Positions 41,026 through 54,604 are shown, numbered from the stretch's first letter. The stretch is 64,000 nucleotides of DNA from Hyphomonadaceae bacterium (GCA_019753105.1 JAIELJ010000006.1:496001-560000); one strand, 5' to 3'. Notes: generated from the letters alone by a model not told the origin. A program made the numbers and translations.

Positions 41026-42305
41026 TGTCCCCCTCCCGAAAGTTGTGCAACGCGCGCTTCGATCAGCGCCCGGTCGCCGGCGTTTGGCGCGCGCTCCAGA
41101 TACGTCGTGAAGAAGCCGACAGCTTCAGCATTGCGATTGTCGCGCGCGGCGTATTCGCCGAGCTCCCGCCAGGCTGCCGCCGGTGCGTCCGGCTGCGCGA
41201 TGGCGTTGGTGTAGTGCTGGATGGCGCGGGCGCGATCGCCTTCGGCGCGCCGGATGCGATTAATCTCGCCGCGATAATATTCGACGATGCCAAGGTCTTC
41301 GCCGTGCGCGGCCAAGCGATCGAGAATGACGCTGGTTTGGCCATAGTCGCGGCGGCGCAAATCGGCGCGCAGCCAATCATCAAGGAACGGCCGGATCGCA
41401 GCGCGATAGCGCTCGCGATGCGTTTCTCCGCCCGCATTGGCTGCTCGCGCACGCTCTTGCAGCGCTTCGACGCGATCGGACGAAAGCGGGTGCGTCCGGA
41501 AGATGCTGGCGCGGGTTTCTGAGCGGCGCACATCAGGATTATCTGACGCGCGCGTTTCCTCGATCAGGTGCGTCCACAAGATGTGGCCGGCGTTTGGATC
41601 ATAGCCAGCGCGCAGCGCGTGATCGAAGCCGATCATATCGGACTGAGTCTCGTTCTCGCGCGAGAAGCCGAATACCGAGGCGATTGTGCCGAGATAGACA
41701 ATGTCGCCGACAATGCCGACGCCCGCGGCGCCCGCGACGATCGAGAAGAGCATCGCAGCATTGGCGCGGCCGCGCATCGTGCGCAGCATGTCGAGCGAAT
41801 GGCTCTCGCTGTAATGGCCAATTTCGTGCCCCAGCACGAACGCGAGTTGCGCCTCGTCTTCGGCGCGCAAGAGCAGGCCCGACCATACTTCCATGTAGCC
41901 GTTGGGCGCCATCGATGCGTTGAAGTACGGGCGGTTCATCACGTAGAGGCGGATATCGCCGCAATATTCCGCGGCCACGCGGCACGAGACTTCGCGCAGA
42001 TAGGCGTTGAGTTCCGGGCTGCGCTCAAGCTGGCCGGAAGCGCGCGCATCCATTTCGGCGCGATCCGACATGCCCCAAAGCCCGCCTTCGTCGCTGGCGA
42101 CGTCCGGTCTGGCGCGCGATGGCGCGGGCGGCGGAGGAGGGGGCGCGGGTTGTTGCACCAGCACTGGCGGCGCGTCCGCCGGCGGCGCAAGCGCGGCATC
42201 CGTGACAGCAGGCTGTTCGCCCGCTGGCGGATCGGACACTTGCTGCGCTGCCGCGCTGGCGGCGAACACCAGCGCAAGCGCGGTTGCTGTCAGCAGACGC
42301 TTCAC
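41022..42305 (-). CDS. Secreted M48-family metallopeptidase with TPR-like tail
   Basis: A 427-residue protein with signal peptide [20 protein letters not shown] and a proline-rich linker (residues ~42–66). The M48 domain carries the zinc motif HEIGH (His160, Glu161, His164) and a third ligand, probably Glu219 in [30 protein letters not shown] is a typical segment before it. The C-terminal ~100 residues look like tetratricopeptide repeats. Related BepA/YfgC and LoiP-type enzymes act in envelope quality control. It is flanked by two lipoprotein genes overlapping it by 4 bases on each side. Confidence 0.9.
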   Translation of the reverse strand: MKRLLTATALALVFAASAAAQQVSDPPAGEQPAVTDAALAPPADAPPVLVQQPAPPPPPPAPSRARPDVASDEGGLWGMSDRAEMDARASGQLERSPELNAYLREVSCRVAAEYCGDIRLYVMNRPYFNASMAPNGYMEVWSGLLLRAEDEAQLAFVLGHEIGHYSESHSLDMLRTMRGRANAAMLFSIVAGAAGVGIVGDIVYLGTIASVFGFSRENETQSDMIGFDHALRAGYDPNAGHILWTHLIEETRASDNPDVRRSETRASIFRTHPLSSDRVEALQERARAANAGGETHRERYRAAIRPFLDDWLRADLRRRDYGQTSVILDRLAAHGEDLGIVEYYRGEINRIRRAEGDRARAIQHYTNAIAQPDAPAAAWRELGEYAARDNRNAEAVGFFTTYLERAPNAGDRALIEARVAQLSGGGQ

Positions 42306-42979
42306 AGCGGCGCGTCGCGCATCAATGTGTTGATCAGCGATTGAGCGCCTTCAGGATCGCGCATGTCCTGGTTGGGCGCGGCGATCGCGACGTTGAACCA
42401 AATGACCTGGCCGGTGCGCAGATCGACCAGTGAGGCGTAGGCCACTTGATTGCCGAGCGGCACGCCGACGCCCAGCAGCGCCAAACCCACTGCCGCGGCG
42501 ACACGTCCGGCGCTCGCATAGGTGCCGTTTGCGCCGACAAAAAGCGCATAATCGGCATTGTGCTCTTCGCCGAGTGAGCGGACGCCTTCACCGAGCGTCC
42601 ACTCGAAGCGGTCCCGCTGTGTCGGCAGCATGCCACGCATCAGGAGTGAGCCGCCGACGGCATCGTGCAGACGGATGATCTGACCGACGCGGCCTTCCAT
42701 CGCCGTATTCGGATCAAGAGCGCTTGGCGCGTGGCCTTCGCTCTGGACGTAACCGGCGATGCTCGCTGCCAGATTGTCACGGCCCGAGACGGACCATTCC
42801 TCGCGCGGCTCCGGCAAGCCAGCCGCGGTTAGCACCGCCAATTGGACGTTCGGCGTCATCACGACGACGCGCGAGCCCGCCGGCGGCGGTTGGAAGTCGC
42901 CAGTATAGGTTTGCGGCGAAGACGTCGCGCAGGCGGCGAGGCAGACGAGCGCAACGAGTGCGAAAAACTGTCTCAGCAT
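42302..42979 (-). CDS. Predicted lipoprotein of unknown function
   Basis: A 225-residue protein. ATG 42979 (MLRQFFALVALVCLAACATS) is preferred over an upstream start because GGGGGGAAAC lies directly before it. LAAC is a clear lipobox. The mature part includes GSRVVVMTPNVQLAVLTAAG and DYALFVGANGTYASAG, and ends VIWFNVAIAAPNQDMRDPEG, reminiscent of small envelope proteins that assemble on the outer membrane. No family is certain. It is the first gene of the reverse-strand operon. Confidence 0.78.
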   Translation of the reverse strand: MLRQFFALVALVCLAACATSSPQTYTGDFQPPPAGSRVVVMTPNVQLAVLTAAGLPEPREEWSVSGRDNLAASIAGYVQSEGHAPSALDPNTAMEGRVGQIIRLHDAVGGSLLMRGMLPTQRDRFEWTLGEGVRSLGEEHNADYALFVGANGTYASAGRVAAAVGLALLGVGVPLGNQVAYASLVDLRTGQVIWFNVAIAAPNQDMRDPEGAQSLINTLMRDAPL

Positions 42980-43004
42980 GTTTCCCCCCAACGCCAAGGG
43001 GCAG

Positions 43005-43032
43005 CTGAACGCAACCTTAGCTTGGATATAAT
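43005..43032 (+). promoter_or_regulatory. Possible sigma-70-type promoter for sucD
   Basis: CTGAAC (43005–43010) and a perfect TATAAT (43027–43032) are spaced by 16 bases. They lie about 100 bases before sucD, in the 152-base divergent gap shared with the lipoprotein gene. The patch is AT-rich for this genome. It would let sucD be transcribed independently of sucC. Confidence 0.35.
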
Positions 43033-43131
43033 TGGCCCGACCTCTGGAGCGCGGTCAAGGGTTTGCAAGCGCCGCCTTGCAGGTATAGGACCCGAGCCGA
43101 ATTTCGCACTCAGAAAGGCCAGGGGGCCCGT

Positions 43132-44016
43132 TTGTCCATTCTCGTCAACGCATCTACACGCGTCATTTGCCAAGGCTTCACCGGCAAGAACGGCACGTTC
43201 CATTCCGAGCAAGCCATCGCCTACGGCACCAAGATGACGGGCGGCGTGTCGCCAGGGAAGGGTGGACAGACGCATCTCGGCCTGCCGGTGTTCAACTCGG
43301 TCGCTGAAGCGAAGGAAAAGGCCGGCGCCGACGCGACAGTGATCTACGTCCCGCCGCCGGGCGCGGCCGCCGCTATCGAAGAAGCGATCGACGCTGAAAT
43401 CCCGTACATCGTCTGCATCACCGAAGGCATTCCGGTGCTCGATATGGTGCGCGTGAAGGCGAAGCTCGCGAAGTCGAAGTCCAAGCTGCTCGGACCGAAC
43501 TGCCCGGGCATTCTTACGCCGAACGAGTGCAAGATCGGCATCATGCCGGGCCAAATCTTCCAGAAGGGCAGCGTCGGCGTCGTCTCGCGCTCAGGCACGC
43601 TGACCTATGAAGCGGTGTTCCAGACCACCAATGAAGGACTCGGCCAGACCACCGCTGTCGGTATTGGCGGGGACCCGGTGAAGGGCACCGAGTTCATCGA
43701 CGTGCTCGAACTTTTCCTCGGCGATCCCGAAACGAAGTCGATCATCATGATCGGCGAGATCGGCGGCTCAGCCGAAGAAGATGCCGCGCAATTTCTCGCC
43801 GACGAAAAGAAGAAGGGCCGCTGGAAGCCGACTGTCGGCTTCATTGCCGGCCGCACCGCGCCTCCAGGCCGCCGCATGGGCCACGCCGGCGCGATCATCG
43901 CAGGCGGCAAAGGCGATGCGGAGAGCAAGATTGCCGCAATGGAAGCCGCAGGCATCGCAGTCGCCCCGCACCCGGCAGCGCTGGGGCGCACCATGAGCGA
44001 GCTGCTGAAAGGCTAA
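43132..44016 (+). CDS. sucD: Succinyl-CoA synthetase alpha subunit
   Basis: A 294-residue protein. TTG 43132 is preferred because it gives the conserved N-terminus (M)[20 protein letters not shown] and has AGGGGG upstream; a longer frame from 43063 lacks family similarity. CoA-binding residues lie in this first segment, and the phospho-accepting His is in [35 protein letters not shown] and [13 protein letters not shown] are family signatures. It forms the TCA-cycle ligase with SucC, from which it is separated by five genes. sucA follows after 138 bases. Confidence 0.96.
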   Translation: MSILVNASTRVICQGFTGKNGTFHSEQAIAYGTKMTGGVSPGKGGQTHLGLPVFNSVAEAKEKAGADATVIYVPPPGAAAAIEEAIDAEIPYIVCITEGIPVLDMVRVKAKLAKSKSKLLGPNCPGILTPNECKIGIMPGQIFQKGSVGVVSRSGTLTYEAVFQTTNEGLGQTTAVGIGGDPVKGTEFIDVLELFLGDPETKSIIMIGEIGGSAEEDAAQFLADEKKKGRWKPTVGFIAGRTAPPGRRMGHAGAIIAGGKGDAESKIAAMEAAGIAVAPHPAALGRTMSELLKG

Positions 44017-44154
44017 GCGCCTCGGGGCGATTATCAGCCCTGCGCCAATGCAGCCCTTCAATCCTCGGGCGACGCACTTTAGAAGGGGCGCCGTTCCCGG
44101 TCCGCGCCTATATTTTCCATGCGGTTCCGGTGATTTCCGAGAGGTCGATAGTCC

Positions 44155-47123
<2,969 letters not shown>

Positions 47124-47127
<4 letters not shown>

Positions 47128-47531
47128 GCACCGTCACCGGATCCTGCCATTGCGGCGCCGTTCGCTTCGAAGTCGAAGAACCGACTTGGGTCATGGACTG
47201 CAATTGCTCCAAGTGCCGGCTCTATGGCGGGCTCTGGGCGTACTATCCGCAGCGCGAGATCAAGTTCGCATCGAAGCCCGACACCTTCACTTATATGTGG
47301 GGTGATCGCGAACTAGAGTTTCACACTTGCCGCACCTGCGGTTGCGCAACACATATGACGCAAGTCGGAACCGACGATGCGGAGAAGATTGCCGTCAACG
47401 CGCGCTTGATCCGCGGACTCGATCCTAAACGCACGCGGCTCGTGCAAAAGAACAATGGCAATGACGGTGTGTTCTGGACCAAAACGGATCAACCGGTGTT
47501 GCCCAGCCATGACACGCCACAAAGCAGCTGA
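47124..47531 (+). CDS. GFA/CENP-V family zinc protein
   Basis: A 135-residue protein with the Mss4-like zinc fold of the GFA family: SCHCGAVRFEVE, MDCNCSKCRLYGG and FHTCRTCGCATHM supply the cysteines of the structural and labile zinc sites. The founding member was proposed to help glutathione react with formaldehyde, but most homologues have unknown functions. Its location is unusual: between sucA and sucB, overlapping sucA by 4 bases (ATGA) and ending 10 bases before sucB, so it should be co-translated with the 2-oxoglutarate dehydrogenase complex. Confidence 0.9.
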
Positions 47532-47541
47532 GTGAAGTAAG

Positions 47542-48771
47542 ATGACCGATATTGTTGTGCCGACACTCGGCGAAAGCGTTTCCGAAGCGACCGTCGCCAA
47601 GTGGATGAAAAAGGCTGGCGACACCGTGAAGAAGGACGAGACGCTCGTCGAACTTGAGACGGATAAGGTGTCAGTCGAAGTCTCCGCGCCGGAAGCTGGC
47701 GTGCTTGGTGAAATCCTCGCCGCCGAAGGCGCCACTGTCACGATCGGCGCCGTGCTTGGCCGCATGGGCGGAGCAGGGGCTCAACCCGCCGCTGCCGCGC
47801 CGAAAGCTGCTGAGGCGCTGAAGCCGGCTACCGCACCCGCGCCGCAACCGGCCGCTGCAAATGGCGCAGCCAAGCAAGCGCCGCCGTCTGTGCAACGCAT
47901 CGCGTCCGAAAGCGGTGTTGATGTTTCCGCCATGACCGGATCCGGCAAAGATGGCCGCGTGACGAAGGCCGATGCGCTCGCGATCCTCGAAGGCCGCGCC
48001 TCCACGTCAGCGACAGCGTCGCAAGCCGTTGCCCCGGCGACGCCGCAACCGCTCGTCGCGCGTGCTGTTGGCGAACGCGAAGAGCGCGTGCCGATGACGC
48101 GTTTGCGCAAAACCGTCGCGCGCCGTTTGAAGGAAGCGCAAAACACCGCCGCGATGCTGACGACGTTCAATGAAGCCGACATGTCGGCGATCATGGCGGC
48201 GCGCAACAAGTACAAGGATGTGTTCGAGCGCAAGCACGGCGTGAAGCTTGGCTTTATGTCCTTCTTCGTGAAGGCATGTATCGCGGCGCTGAAAGAGATT
48301 CCGAACGTCAACGCCGAGATCGATGGCGACGACATTATCTATAAGAACTTCTACGACATCGGTATCGCCGTCGGCACCGATCGCGGTTTGGTCGTTCCTG
48401 TTGTGCGCGAAGCGGACATCAAGTCCATGGCCGAGATCGAGCGTGAGATTGGCGAACTGGGCGTCAAGGCCCGCGATGGCCATCTCAAACTTGAAGACCT
48501 CCAAGGCGCTACGTTCACGATCTCAAATGGCGGCGTCTACGGCTCGCTCATGTCCACGCCGATCTTGAACGCGCCGCAATCCGGCATTCTTGGCATGCAC
48601 AAAATCCAAGAGCGCCCGGTCGTGATCGACAAACAAGTCGTCGTCCGCCCGATGATGTATCTGGCGCTCTCCTACGACCACCGCATTGTCGACGGCAAAG
48701 AAGCCGTGACGTTCCTGGTGCGCGTGAAAGAGGGCCTGGAAGATCCCGAACGGATGCTGCTCGACCTCTAG
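47542..48771 (+). CDS. sucB: Dihydrolipoyllysine succinyltransferase (E2 of 2-oxoglutarate dehydrogenase)
   Basis: A 409-residue protein. The lipoyl domain (1–77) has the lipoate-attachment Lys42 in [11 protein letters not shown]. An Ala/Pro-rich linker leads to the peripheral subunit-binding domain ([20 protein letters not shown] to [12 protein letters not shown]). The catalytic domain carries the acyltransferase His380-x3-Asp384 motif in [10 protein letters not shown]. It moves succinyl from the lipoyl arm to CoA. One lipoyl domain is normal for SucB. Confidence 0.97.
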   Translation: MTDIVVPTLGESVSEATVAKWMKKAGDTVKKDETLVELETDKVSVEVSAPEAGVLGEILAAEGATVTIGAVLGRMGGAGAQPAAAAPKAAEALKPATAPAPQPAAANGAAKQAPPSVQRIASESGVDVSAMTGSGKDGRVTKADALAILEGRASTSATASQAVAPATPQPLVARAVGEREERVPMTRLRKTVARRLKEAQNTAAMLTTFNEADMSAIMAARNKYKDVFERKHGVKLGFMSFFVKACIAALKEIPNVNAEIDGDDIIYKNFYDIGIAVGTDRGLVVPVVREADIKSMAEIEREIGELGVKARDGHLKLEDLQGATFTISNGGVYGSLMSTPILNAPQSGILGMHKIQERPVVIDKQVVVRPMMYLALSYDHRIVDGKEAVTFLVRVKEGLEDPERMLLDL

Positions 48772-49047
48772 ATGATGAGCTGGTGGCTGATCCTTGCGGT
48801 GATCTTCTATCCGATTACCGCGCTGCCCTCACACGTTCCGTGGGTCATCGGCCTCGCCAAGTATAGCGCACTCGCCAGCGGTTTCATCGTTGCGCTTGTC
48901 CTCTGGCTCTATGCATTGCCGCGTGACTTCGCTTGGAGTTTCCCGATCGAGGTCGCGCCGCGTTTTGCGCTGCCTCTGACAGCTTACCTCTCGGATTTAG
49001 CTGTCGCAGCGATCTTGATGCACTGGGCCACAGAGAAGAGAGCCTAA
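48772..49047 (+). CDS. Small membrane protein of unknown function
   Basis: A 91-residue hydrophobic protein whose ATG (48772; a second at 48775) follows the sucB stop without a gap, suggesting translational coupling. Three likely helices: WWLILAVIFYPITALPSHV, SALASGFIVALVLWLYALP and PLTAYLSDLAVAAILMHW. No family was recognised. It overlaps the convergent small gene by 4 bases. Confidence 0.65.
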   Translation: MMSWWLILAVIFYPITALPSHVPWVIGLAKYSALASGFIVALVLWLYALPRDFAWSFPIEVAPRFALPLTAYLSDLAVAAILMHWATEKRA

Positions 49048-49226
49048 GCCGCGCGCGCCGCGGATTGCTGGCGGTAGAGCATTTCAAGATCGCGATCTTC
49101 TTGGTCGAGTTCGGCTTGCAGCTTTGCTTGGCGATCGTTCGCGTCGCGCAGATCGCGCGCGAGCGCTTCGAAAAATGAACCTACAGGAACAAGGTCCGGC
49201 GTACGGCTGAGTTTCGCGACTTGCAT
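49044..49226 (-). CDS. Small coiled-coil protein (60 residues)
   Basis: ATG 49226 is supported by GGAGG seven bases upstream, giving MQVAKLSRTPDLVPVGSFFE followed by a charged helix rich in Asp, Arg, Gln and Glu that ends LEMLYRQQSAARAA. A longer frame further upstream has no support. It is probably a soluble helical protein. Function is unknown. It lies among small genes between sucB and lpdA. Confidence 0.65.
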   Translation of the reverse strand: MQVAKLSRTPDLVPVGSFFEALARDLRDANDRQAKLQAELDQEDRDLEMLYRQQSAARAA

Positions 49227-49312
49227 AAGGCAACCTCCAAATTGCCCGCCCGCAAGATCAATGTGTGAAACACTGAAGCGTTCGCGTTTCGCGCGCGCAT
49301 CGGTGTGGATAA

Positions 49313-49678
49313 CTAGTAGCGTTCCCGATGCAGCACTGTCAGCGCGAGCCCGCCCAAGGAGATGATTGGCACGACGATGATCATAAGGCCCGCGATCATG
49401 TTGACTGTGGCGTACCCGTCCGATGCAGGTTCCAGCACTCCGCTCATTGGCAGGCTGATCCCCGCGGCAAAGCCCCACGCGCCGCAGAGCAGGCGCAACC
49501 CCCCGGACTTGCCGTTGAGTGTCCGGTAGGAGCCCGTCATCAGCAGCGCCGCCGCCAGCATCAATGGCCAGCTCACCACACCCCAGCTCAGCTGCACCGC
49601 CGCGAAGCCGGCAAACAGCGCGCCCATCGCGAAGGCGCTAATCCCGCTCAGCCGGCCCATCCACATCATAGGCTGCAT
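49313..49678 (-). CDS. Small four-helix membrane protein
   Basis: A 121-residue protein from ATG 49678 with GGAGG 6–11 bases upstream. Likely helices: ISAFAMGALFAGFAAVQLSW, WPLMLAAALLMTGSY, LLCGAWGFAAGISLPM and MIAGLMIIVVPIISLGGLAL. Ends in VLHRERY. No family was recognised. It is divergent from the membrane protein gene at 49808 across a 129-base gap. Confidence 0.7.
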   Translation of the reverse strand: MQPMMWMGRLSGISAFAMGALFAGFAAVQLSWGVVSWPLMLAAALLMTGSYRTLNGKSGGLRLLCGAWGFAAGISLPMSGVLEPASDGYATVNMIAGLMIIVVPIISLGGLALTVLHRERY

Positions 49679-49807
49679 GACGCGCCTCCATTCCCCTCAC
49701 AGAAGAGTTTGTAATCAAAACGCTTTCCACTTCCCATTGGCGTCGCGCAATGAGTGCGTATAGTTTGCTCATGCGTCCGCTCGGGGGAGCGGCGGCAGGG
49801 GACGCTC

Positions 49808-50326
49808 ATGACCTTTATTCTGCGCTGGCCATCCATTCTGGTGCTTCTGGCACTCGTGCTCATGTGCGTCGCTGGCGCATTGGCCGCCGCTGGCGTTATC
49901 GCAGATTTCCAGGCGCCGGCCTCCGGCGTTTCGCAAGTCGACGCTCAGGTCGCGGAGGCGCAAGCCGCCGCCGCCAATTCGGCCGCGGCGGGCGCCAGCT
50001 GGATCGATGTCGGCCTTTTGGCCGGTGCGGCGCTTTTCTTCCTCATCGCGGCGGTTCGTCTGATCCGCCGTACCCAGGCATTCTGGACCTGGCTGCTTGG
50101 ATTTGCGCTGTTTGGCGGCCGCTGGGCGTATAGCCAGCAGGGCGACCTGATGCAGACCGTCCAGAGCATCGACGTGAACGCCTACCTGGCGCCCCAGACG
50201 CTGATCGAAGATCTCGGCTCGCCGACCTTCCAGATCGGCCTGCTCGGCGTGGTTCTCATCGTCGGCCTCTTCATCTTCATCGTCGACGCCGCCGACCGCG
50301 CTTATTGGGACAAGCAGGGCGCCTAA
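49808..50326 (+). CDS. Membrane protein with Ala-rich periplasmic segment
   Basis: A 172-residue protein from ATG 49808 (MTFILRWPSILVLLALVLMC), chosen over an upstream start because CAGGGGA lies just before it. The first helix is followed by an Ala/Gln-rich segment (QVAEAQAAAANSAAAGAS, about residues 50–68). Three further helices follow (VGLLAGAALFFLIAAV, FWTWLLGFALFGGRW, IGLLGVVLIVGLFIFIV). Function is unknown. It precedes lpdA by 126 bases and may share its transcript. Confidence 0.68.
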   Translation: MTFILRWPSILVLLALVLMCVAGALAAAGVIADFQAPASGVSQVDAQVAEAQAAAANSAAAGASWIDVGLLAGAALFFLIAAVRLIRRTQAFWTWLLGFALFGGRWAYSQQGDLMQTVQSIDVNAYLAPQTLIEDLGSPTFQIGLLGVVLIVGLFIFIVDAADRAYWDKQGA

Positions 50327-50452
50327 AGCGCCCGTTCCTTTCTGCAAGGCTGAAACGCTCAGTCCCGGGTAGAAGCCGCGGGCTTGCGTGACTATGTTCG
50401 CGCCAAATTCAATCGCGCGCCGAACGCTCGCGCCCTGATCCCTGGAGCATCT

Positions 50453-51850
<1,398 letters not shown>

Positions 51851-51871
51851 TAGCCGCGCGCGAGGATAGGC

Positions 51872-52030
51872 TCAGGCGCTTCCGTCAGCGCCATCGCTTC
51901 GTGTACCGGATTTGGCGAGCACTGCGCCGAGCAGCAAGCCGCCTATGATGCCGAGTGCGACTTGGTCGGCGATTATCCCGACGAACAAGCACAGCAGAAA
52001 CGCCGCGCCGCCAGAGAGAGGCCTATTCAT
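51872..52030 (-). CDS. Very small membrane protein (52 residues)
   Basis: A reverse-strand frame from ATG 52030 to TGA 51872–51874 begins MNRPLSGGAAFLLCLFVGII, continues ADQVALGIIGGLLLGAVLAK and ends in a polar tail SGTRSDGADGSA. The two hydrophobic stretches separated by an Asp–Gln turn look like a real helical hairpin. No clear Shine–Dalgarno was seen. It is convergent with lpdA and divergent from the next acetyltransferase, filling a 283-base interval. Confidence 0.5.
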   Translation of the reverse strand: MNRPLSGGAAFLLCLFVGIIADQVALGIIGGLLLGAVLAKSGTRSDGADGSA

Positions 52031-52133
52031 GGGCGGGAGGATAAGCCCGCCCTGTGGAGATTTCCAATCGCTAACTTTGCAGCGGCGCGCGTTCGCGTTC
52101 TCCTCAAGCTGGGGGAAAGCGAGGAGGCGGGTC

Positions 52134-52661
52134 TTGCTGTTCTTGAAGGGTCAACGTGTTGCGCTATTGGCGTTTGATCGCGAACTGGCGGAGCTTCAGG
52201 CGGGCAGCCGCTCCGCGTTCTTCAACGCGATTGCGGTAACGCCCGAGCCGATCTGGCCTCCGGCGCCGTTTGAAGAACCAGCACTTGAATGGGCGGCGAA
52301 GAACCTCGCGCACGATCCGGAAGGCGAGGGCTGGTATGGCTGGGCGATCCTGGCCAATGAAGGCGAACGCGCGCCGCCGCGCTTGATTGGGATCGCGGCG
52401 TTGATCGGGCGGCCGGACGATGTCGGCGATGTAGAAATGGCGTTTGGCTTGTTGCCGGATTTCCGTGGCCGTGGCTTTGCCAGCGACACGGTGCGCACAT
52501 TGGCGGCTTGGGCGTTCGCAAACGGCGTACGCCGTTTGATCGTCCATCTCGACGCGGAGGATCAGAGCACCGCGCAGCTGCTCACGCGCAGCGGCTTCAC
52601 CGATACTGGCGAGTTCGAATATCCCGGCGTCGCGCGCTGGGCCTTGAGCGCCGGAGCTTAG
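52134..52661 (+). CDS. GNAT acetyltransferase
   Basis: A 175-residue protein. TTG 52134 is chosen because GAGGAGG (52121–52127) sits six bases upstream; sequence farther upstream in frame is low-complexity and non-coding in style. The acetyl-CoA site is in EMAFGLLPDFRGRGFASDTVR, followed by LIVHLDAEDQSTAQLLTRSGF. The N-terminus (KGQRVALLAFDRELAELQAG) places it with RimJ/L-like acetyltransferases. The substrate is unknown. It overlaps the convergent lipoprotein gene by 4 bases. Confidence 0.82.
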   Translation: MLFLKGQRVALLAFDRELAELQAGSRSAFFNAIAVTPEPIWPPAPFEEPALEWAAKNLAHDPEGEGWYGWAILANEGERAPPRLIGIAALIGRPDDVGDVEMAFGLLPDFRGRGFASDTVRTLAAWAFANGVRRLIVHLDAEDQSTAQLLTRSGFTDTGEFEYPGVARWALSAGA

Positions 52662-53041
52662 TTTCCGGCTTCGCCGACAATGCCTTGAACGGCGGCTTGC
52701 GTCGCACATTGGACGAGCGCTTCGCGTGTTGCGGGATCGACGTTCTGCGCTTCTTCCGCAGCGGTTTCCAAGCTGCCGCCTTCGACGGTGCGTTGCGCGA
52801 TGCCGGTGATGGCGTCGAGATGTTCTTGCGTGATCTCGGGGCCGAGGCGCTCTTGTACGCAGCCGCAGAAGGCCTCGGATTGGCCGGCGAGCATGCAGGC
52901 CGTGCGCGTATCGACGGCGCCGCGCGCCGCTTCGATGGCCTGCCCGCCGATTTCGGTGGCTTCTTGCTGGATCTGCTCGATGTCGGGGACATCGCACGCG
53001 GCGACGAGTGTGAGGGCGGAGAGCGCGATCAGAAATCTCAT
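52658..53041 (-). CDS. Predicted lipoprotein with cysteine motifs
   Basis: A 127-residue protein from ATG 53041. MRFLIALSALTLVAAC is a short lipoprotein leader with lipobox LVAAC. The mature part is helical and acidic, with an internal cysteine cluster (RTACMLAGQSEAFCGCVQER) and a later single Cys (ALVQCATQAAV), suggesting disulfides or metal binding. Function is unknown. Its upstream region (53042–53224) has no other support for coding. Confidence 0.72.
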   Translation of the reverse strand: MRFLIALSALTLVAACDVPDIEQIQQEATEIGGQAIEAARGAVDTRTACMLAGQSEAFCGCVQERLGPEITQEHLDAITGIAQRTVEGGSLETAAEEAQNVDPATREALVQCATQAAVQGIVGEAGN

Positions 53042-53224
53042 GCGCAGCAAAGTGGCGGGCGATGGCGCGCGCTGCAAGCGGCGAGATGTCACTGTGCGGG
53101 GAGGGGAGGCCGCTAAAGCGGCGAAAGGATCAGCGTTTGAGGCGCGTTAGTCTGCGGCGTTCGATGCGGGAGCGAGGGCTTCTTATAACCGGAGAACGCA
53201 TGCGACCCTTTCTAGAACGGCGAA

Positions 53225-53246
53225 GGGGGATGCTTTCGCATCCCCC
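53225..53246 (-). terminator. Terminator-like hairpin after the lysine-rich protein gene
   Basis: GGGGGATGC (53225–53233) and GCATCCCCC (53238–53246) form a perfect 9-bp stem. Read on the reverse strand the loop is GAAA, a stable tetraloop. It lies 15 bases past the stop of the gene at 53261. Only a weak T-rich tail follows on that strand. Confidence 0.55.
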
Positions 53247-53260
53247 CTGCCAATTTCGCG

Positions 53261-53419
53261 TTAGACCGCGACCGGCGCCGGAGCGGCGACAGGCTTCGCG
53301 CGACGAGCGGCCTTGCGCTTCGCCGGCTTCTTGGCGGCCTTACGGACGACCTTCTTGGTGGTCTTCTTGGCGGCCTTCTTGGCGGCCTTCTTCGCGACCT
53401 TCTTAACTTTCTTAGCCAT
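53261..53419 (-). CDS. Lysine/alanine-rich histone H1-like nucleoid protein
   Basis: A 52-residue protein if started at ATG 53419, which is spaced six bases from AGGAA; a start at 53425 adds two residues. The sequence is built of (A)KKxxKK repeats (MAKKVKKVAKKAAKKAAKKT), then RKAAKKPAKRKAARR and a short Ala/Pro/Val tail. This is the composition of bacterial H1-like proteins such as Hc1/Hc2 tails and AlgP-like repeats, which coat DNA or RNA by charge. The gene is followed by a strong hairpin and preceded by an unusually AT-rich 225-base leader, hinting at high, regulated expression. The DNA repeats are codon-level and not a CRISPR. Confidence 0.75.
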   Translation of the reverse strand: MAKKVKKVAKKAAKKAAKKTTKKVVRKAAKKPAKRKAARRAKPVAAPAPVAV

Positions 53420-53603
53420 TGTCATTTCCTCGTGTTTCTTGCGTTGGGTACTGGGTTGGATGAGAGTTCTTGAACGACCCTCGATGCTTGAGTTTTTGCA
53501 GCAATTTGGTTTGCAAGTAGTTTCTGCAAGTACTCGCGCGATTTTTTCTGCGCGTTCTACTGTGCCGCTCTGAAACACATGCGTTGTTGCTCTGCGCGCC
53601 TTG

Positions 53604-53630
53604 AAAAATAAGGCTCGCACGTGTGCGAGC
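53604..53630 (-). terminator. Intrinsic terminator of xerC
   Basis: On the reverse strand the stem GCTCGCAC/GTGCGAGC (53630–53623 with 53620–53613, 2-base loop) is followed by C-T-T-A-T-T-T-T-T (53612–53604). It lies about 15 bases beyond the xerC stop. Stem plus T-run is the standard intrinsic terminator form. Confidence 0.75.
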
Positions 53631-53644
53631 GTGCGCAAAAATCG

Positions 53645-54559
53645 TCACGCGCGTGGATGTGCGCGGCGATAGAGCTGCAAAATTTTTTGCGCTTCGACGC
53701 TGGTGTAGGCCTGAGTCGTCGAAAGAGATTCGTGTCCGAGCAGCTCTTGGATGGCGCGTAGATCGCCGCCATTGGCGAGCAAATGCGTCGCGAAAGAGTG
53801 CCGCAAAGCGTGCGGCGTGGCGCTCGAAGGTAAACCCAAATGCGCCCGCAGACGCTCCATCAAAGCTTGCGCCATGCGCGGCGAGAGCGCCCCGCCGCGG
53901 ACGGCGCGGAACAGCGGCGCGTCTTCGGTCAGCGCATATGGGCAGAGCTGGACGTAGTGTGAGATGGCTTCGCGGGCCGGCGCGATTAGGGGAACAATGC
54001 GCTCTTTGCCGCCTTTGCCGACGATGCGCAGCGTTTCGGAGAGCGGCAGATCGGCGCCAGTCAGCGAGAGCGCCTCGGAGATGCGCAGGCCAGCGGCATA
54101 GAGGAGGGTGAGCAACGCTGCGTCGCGTGCGCCGATCCAATCTTCGTTGGCCTGGTCCTGTGCTTCGGCGATGAGATCGCGGGCGCTGGCTTCGCTGACG
54201 GGGCGTGGCAGCGAGCGCTTCAGACGCGGACCACGCACTAGCGCAAGGCGCGCGTTGGCTACGCCGTGGCGCCGCTCGAGATAGCGATAGAAGCTGCGGA
54301 TTGCCGCTAAAGCGCGTGAAATCGATCGATCCGAGAGCGCATCGTCGCCTTGGCGGCGGTGCGCGAGATAGGCACGCAGATCACGCGGTTCGAGCTCGGC
54401 GAGATCACGCGCGCTCGGTTCGCTGCCGAGGTGCTGCGTGAGAAAGCCAAGGACTGCGGCGACATCGCGCTGATAGGCGTCGAGCGAGTTATCGGCAAAA
54501 CGCCGCTCATCGCGCAGATGCGCGATCCAGTGCTGCAGGAGTTCGACGGCGGCGGTCAC
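53645..54559 (-). CDS. xerC: Tyrosine recombinase XerC
   Basis: A 304-residue integrase-fold protein with an N-terminal SAM-like domain (LQHWIAHLRDERRFADNSLD) and a C-terminal catalytic domain. Catalytic residues: Arg159 in AAGLRISEAL, His250 and Arg253 in TPHALRHSFATHLL, His276 in LLGHESLSTTQAYT and the nucleophile Tyr285. With XerD it resolves chromosome dimers at dif. Its neighbourhood with priA is the usual alphaproteobacterial arrangement, supporting XerC rather than a phage integrase. Confidence 0.93.
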   Translation of the reverse strand: MTAAVELLQHWIAHLRDERRFADNSLDAYQRDVAAVLGFLTQHLGSEPSARDLAELEPRDLRAYLAHRRQGDDALSDRSISRALAAIRSFYRYLERRHGVANARLALVRGPRLKRSLPRPVSEASARDLIAEAQDQANEDWIGARDAALLTLLYAAGLRISEALSLTGADLPLSETLRIVGKGGKERIVPLIAPAREAISHYVQLCPYALTEDAPLFRAVRGGALSPRMAQALMERLRAHLGLPSSATPHALRHSFATHLLANGGDLRAIQELLGHESLSTTQAYTSVEAQKILQLYRRAHPRA

Positions 54560-54604
54560 GGCTGCGAGTGTACGCGCCAGTGGTTTATTTTGTTTACACT
54601 CTGC

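Noticed and set aside
53331-53400. Tandem CTTCTTGGCGGCCTT-like repeats, possible CRISPR or satellite
   Set aside because: The repeats encode the AAKK units of the lysine-rich protein and have no unique spacers.
53645-54559. Phage or island integrase
   Set aside because: Length, N-terminal domain and the priA neighbourhood fit the housekeeping XerC, and there are no cargo genes or att repeats beside it.
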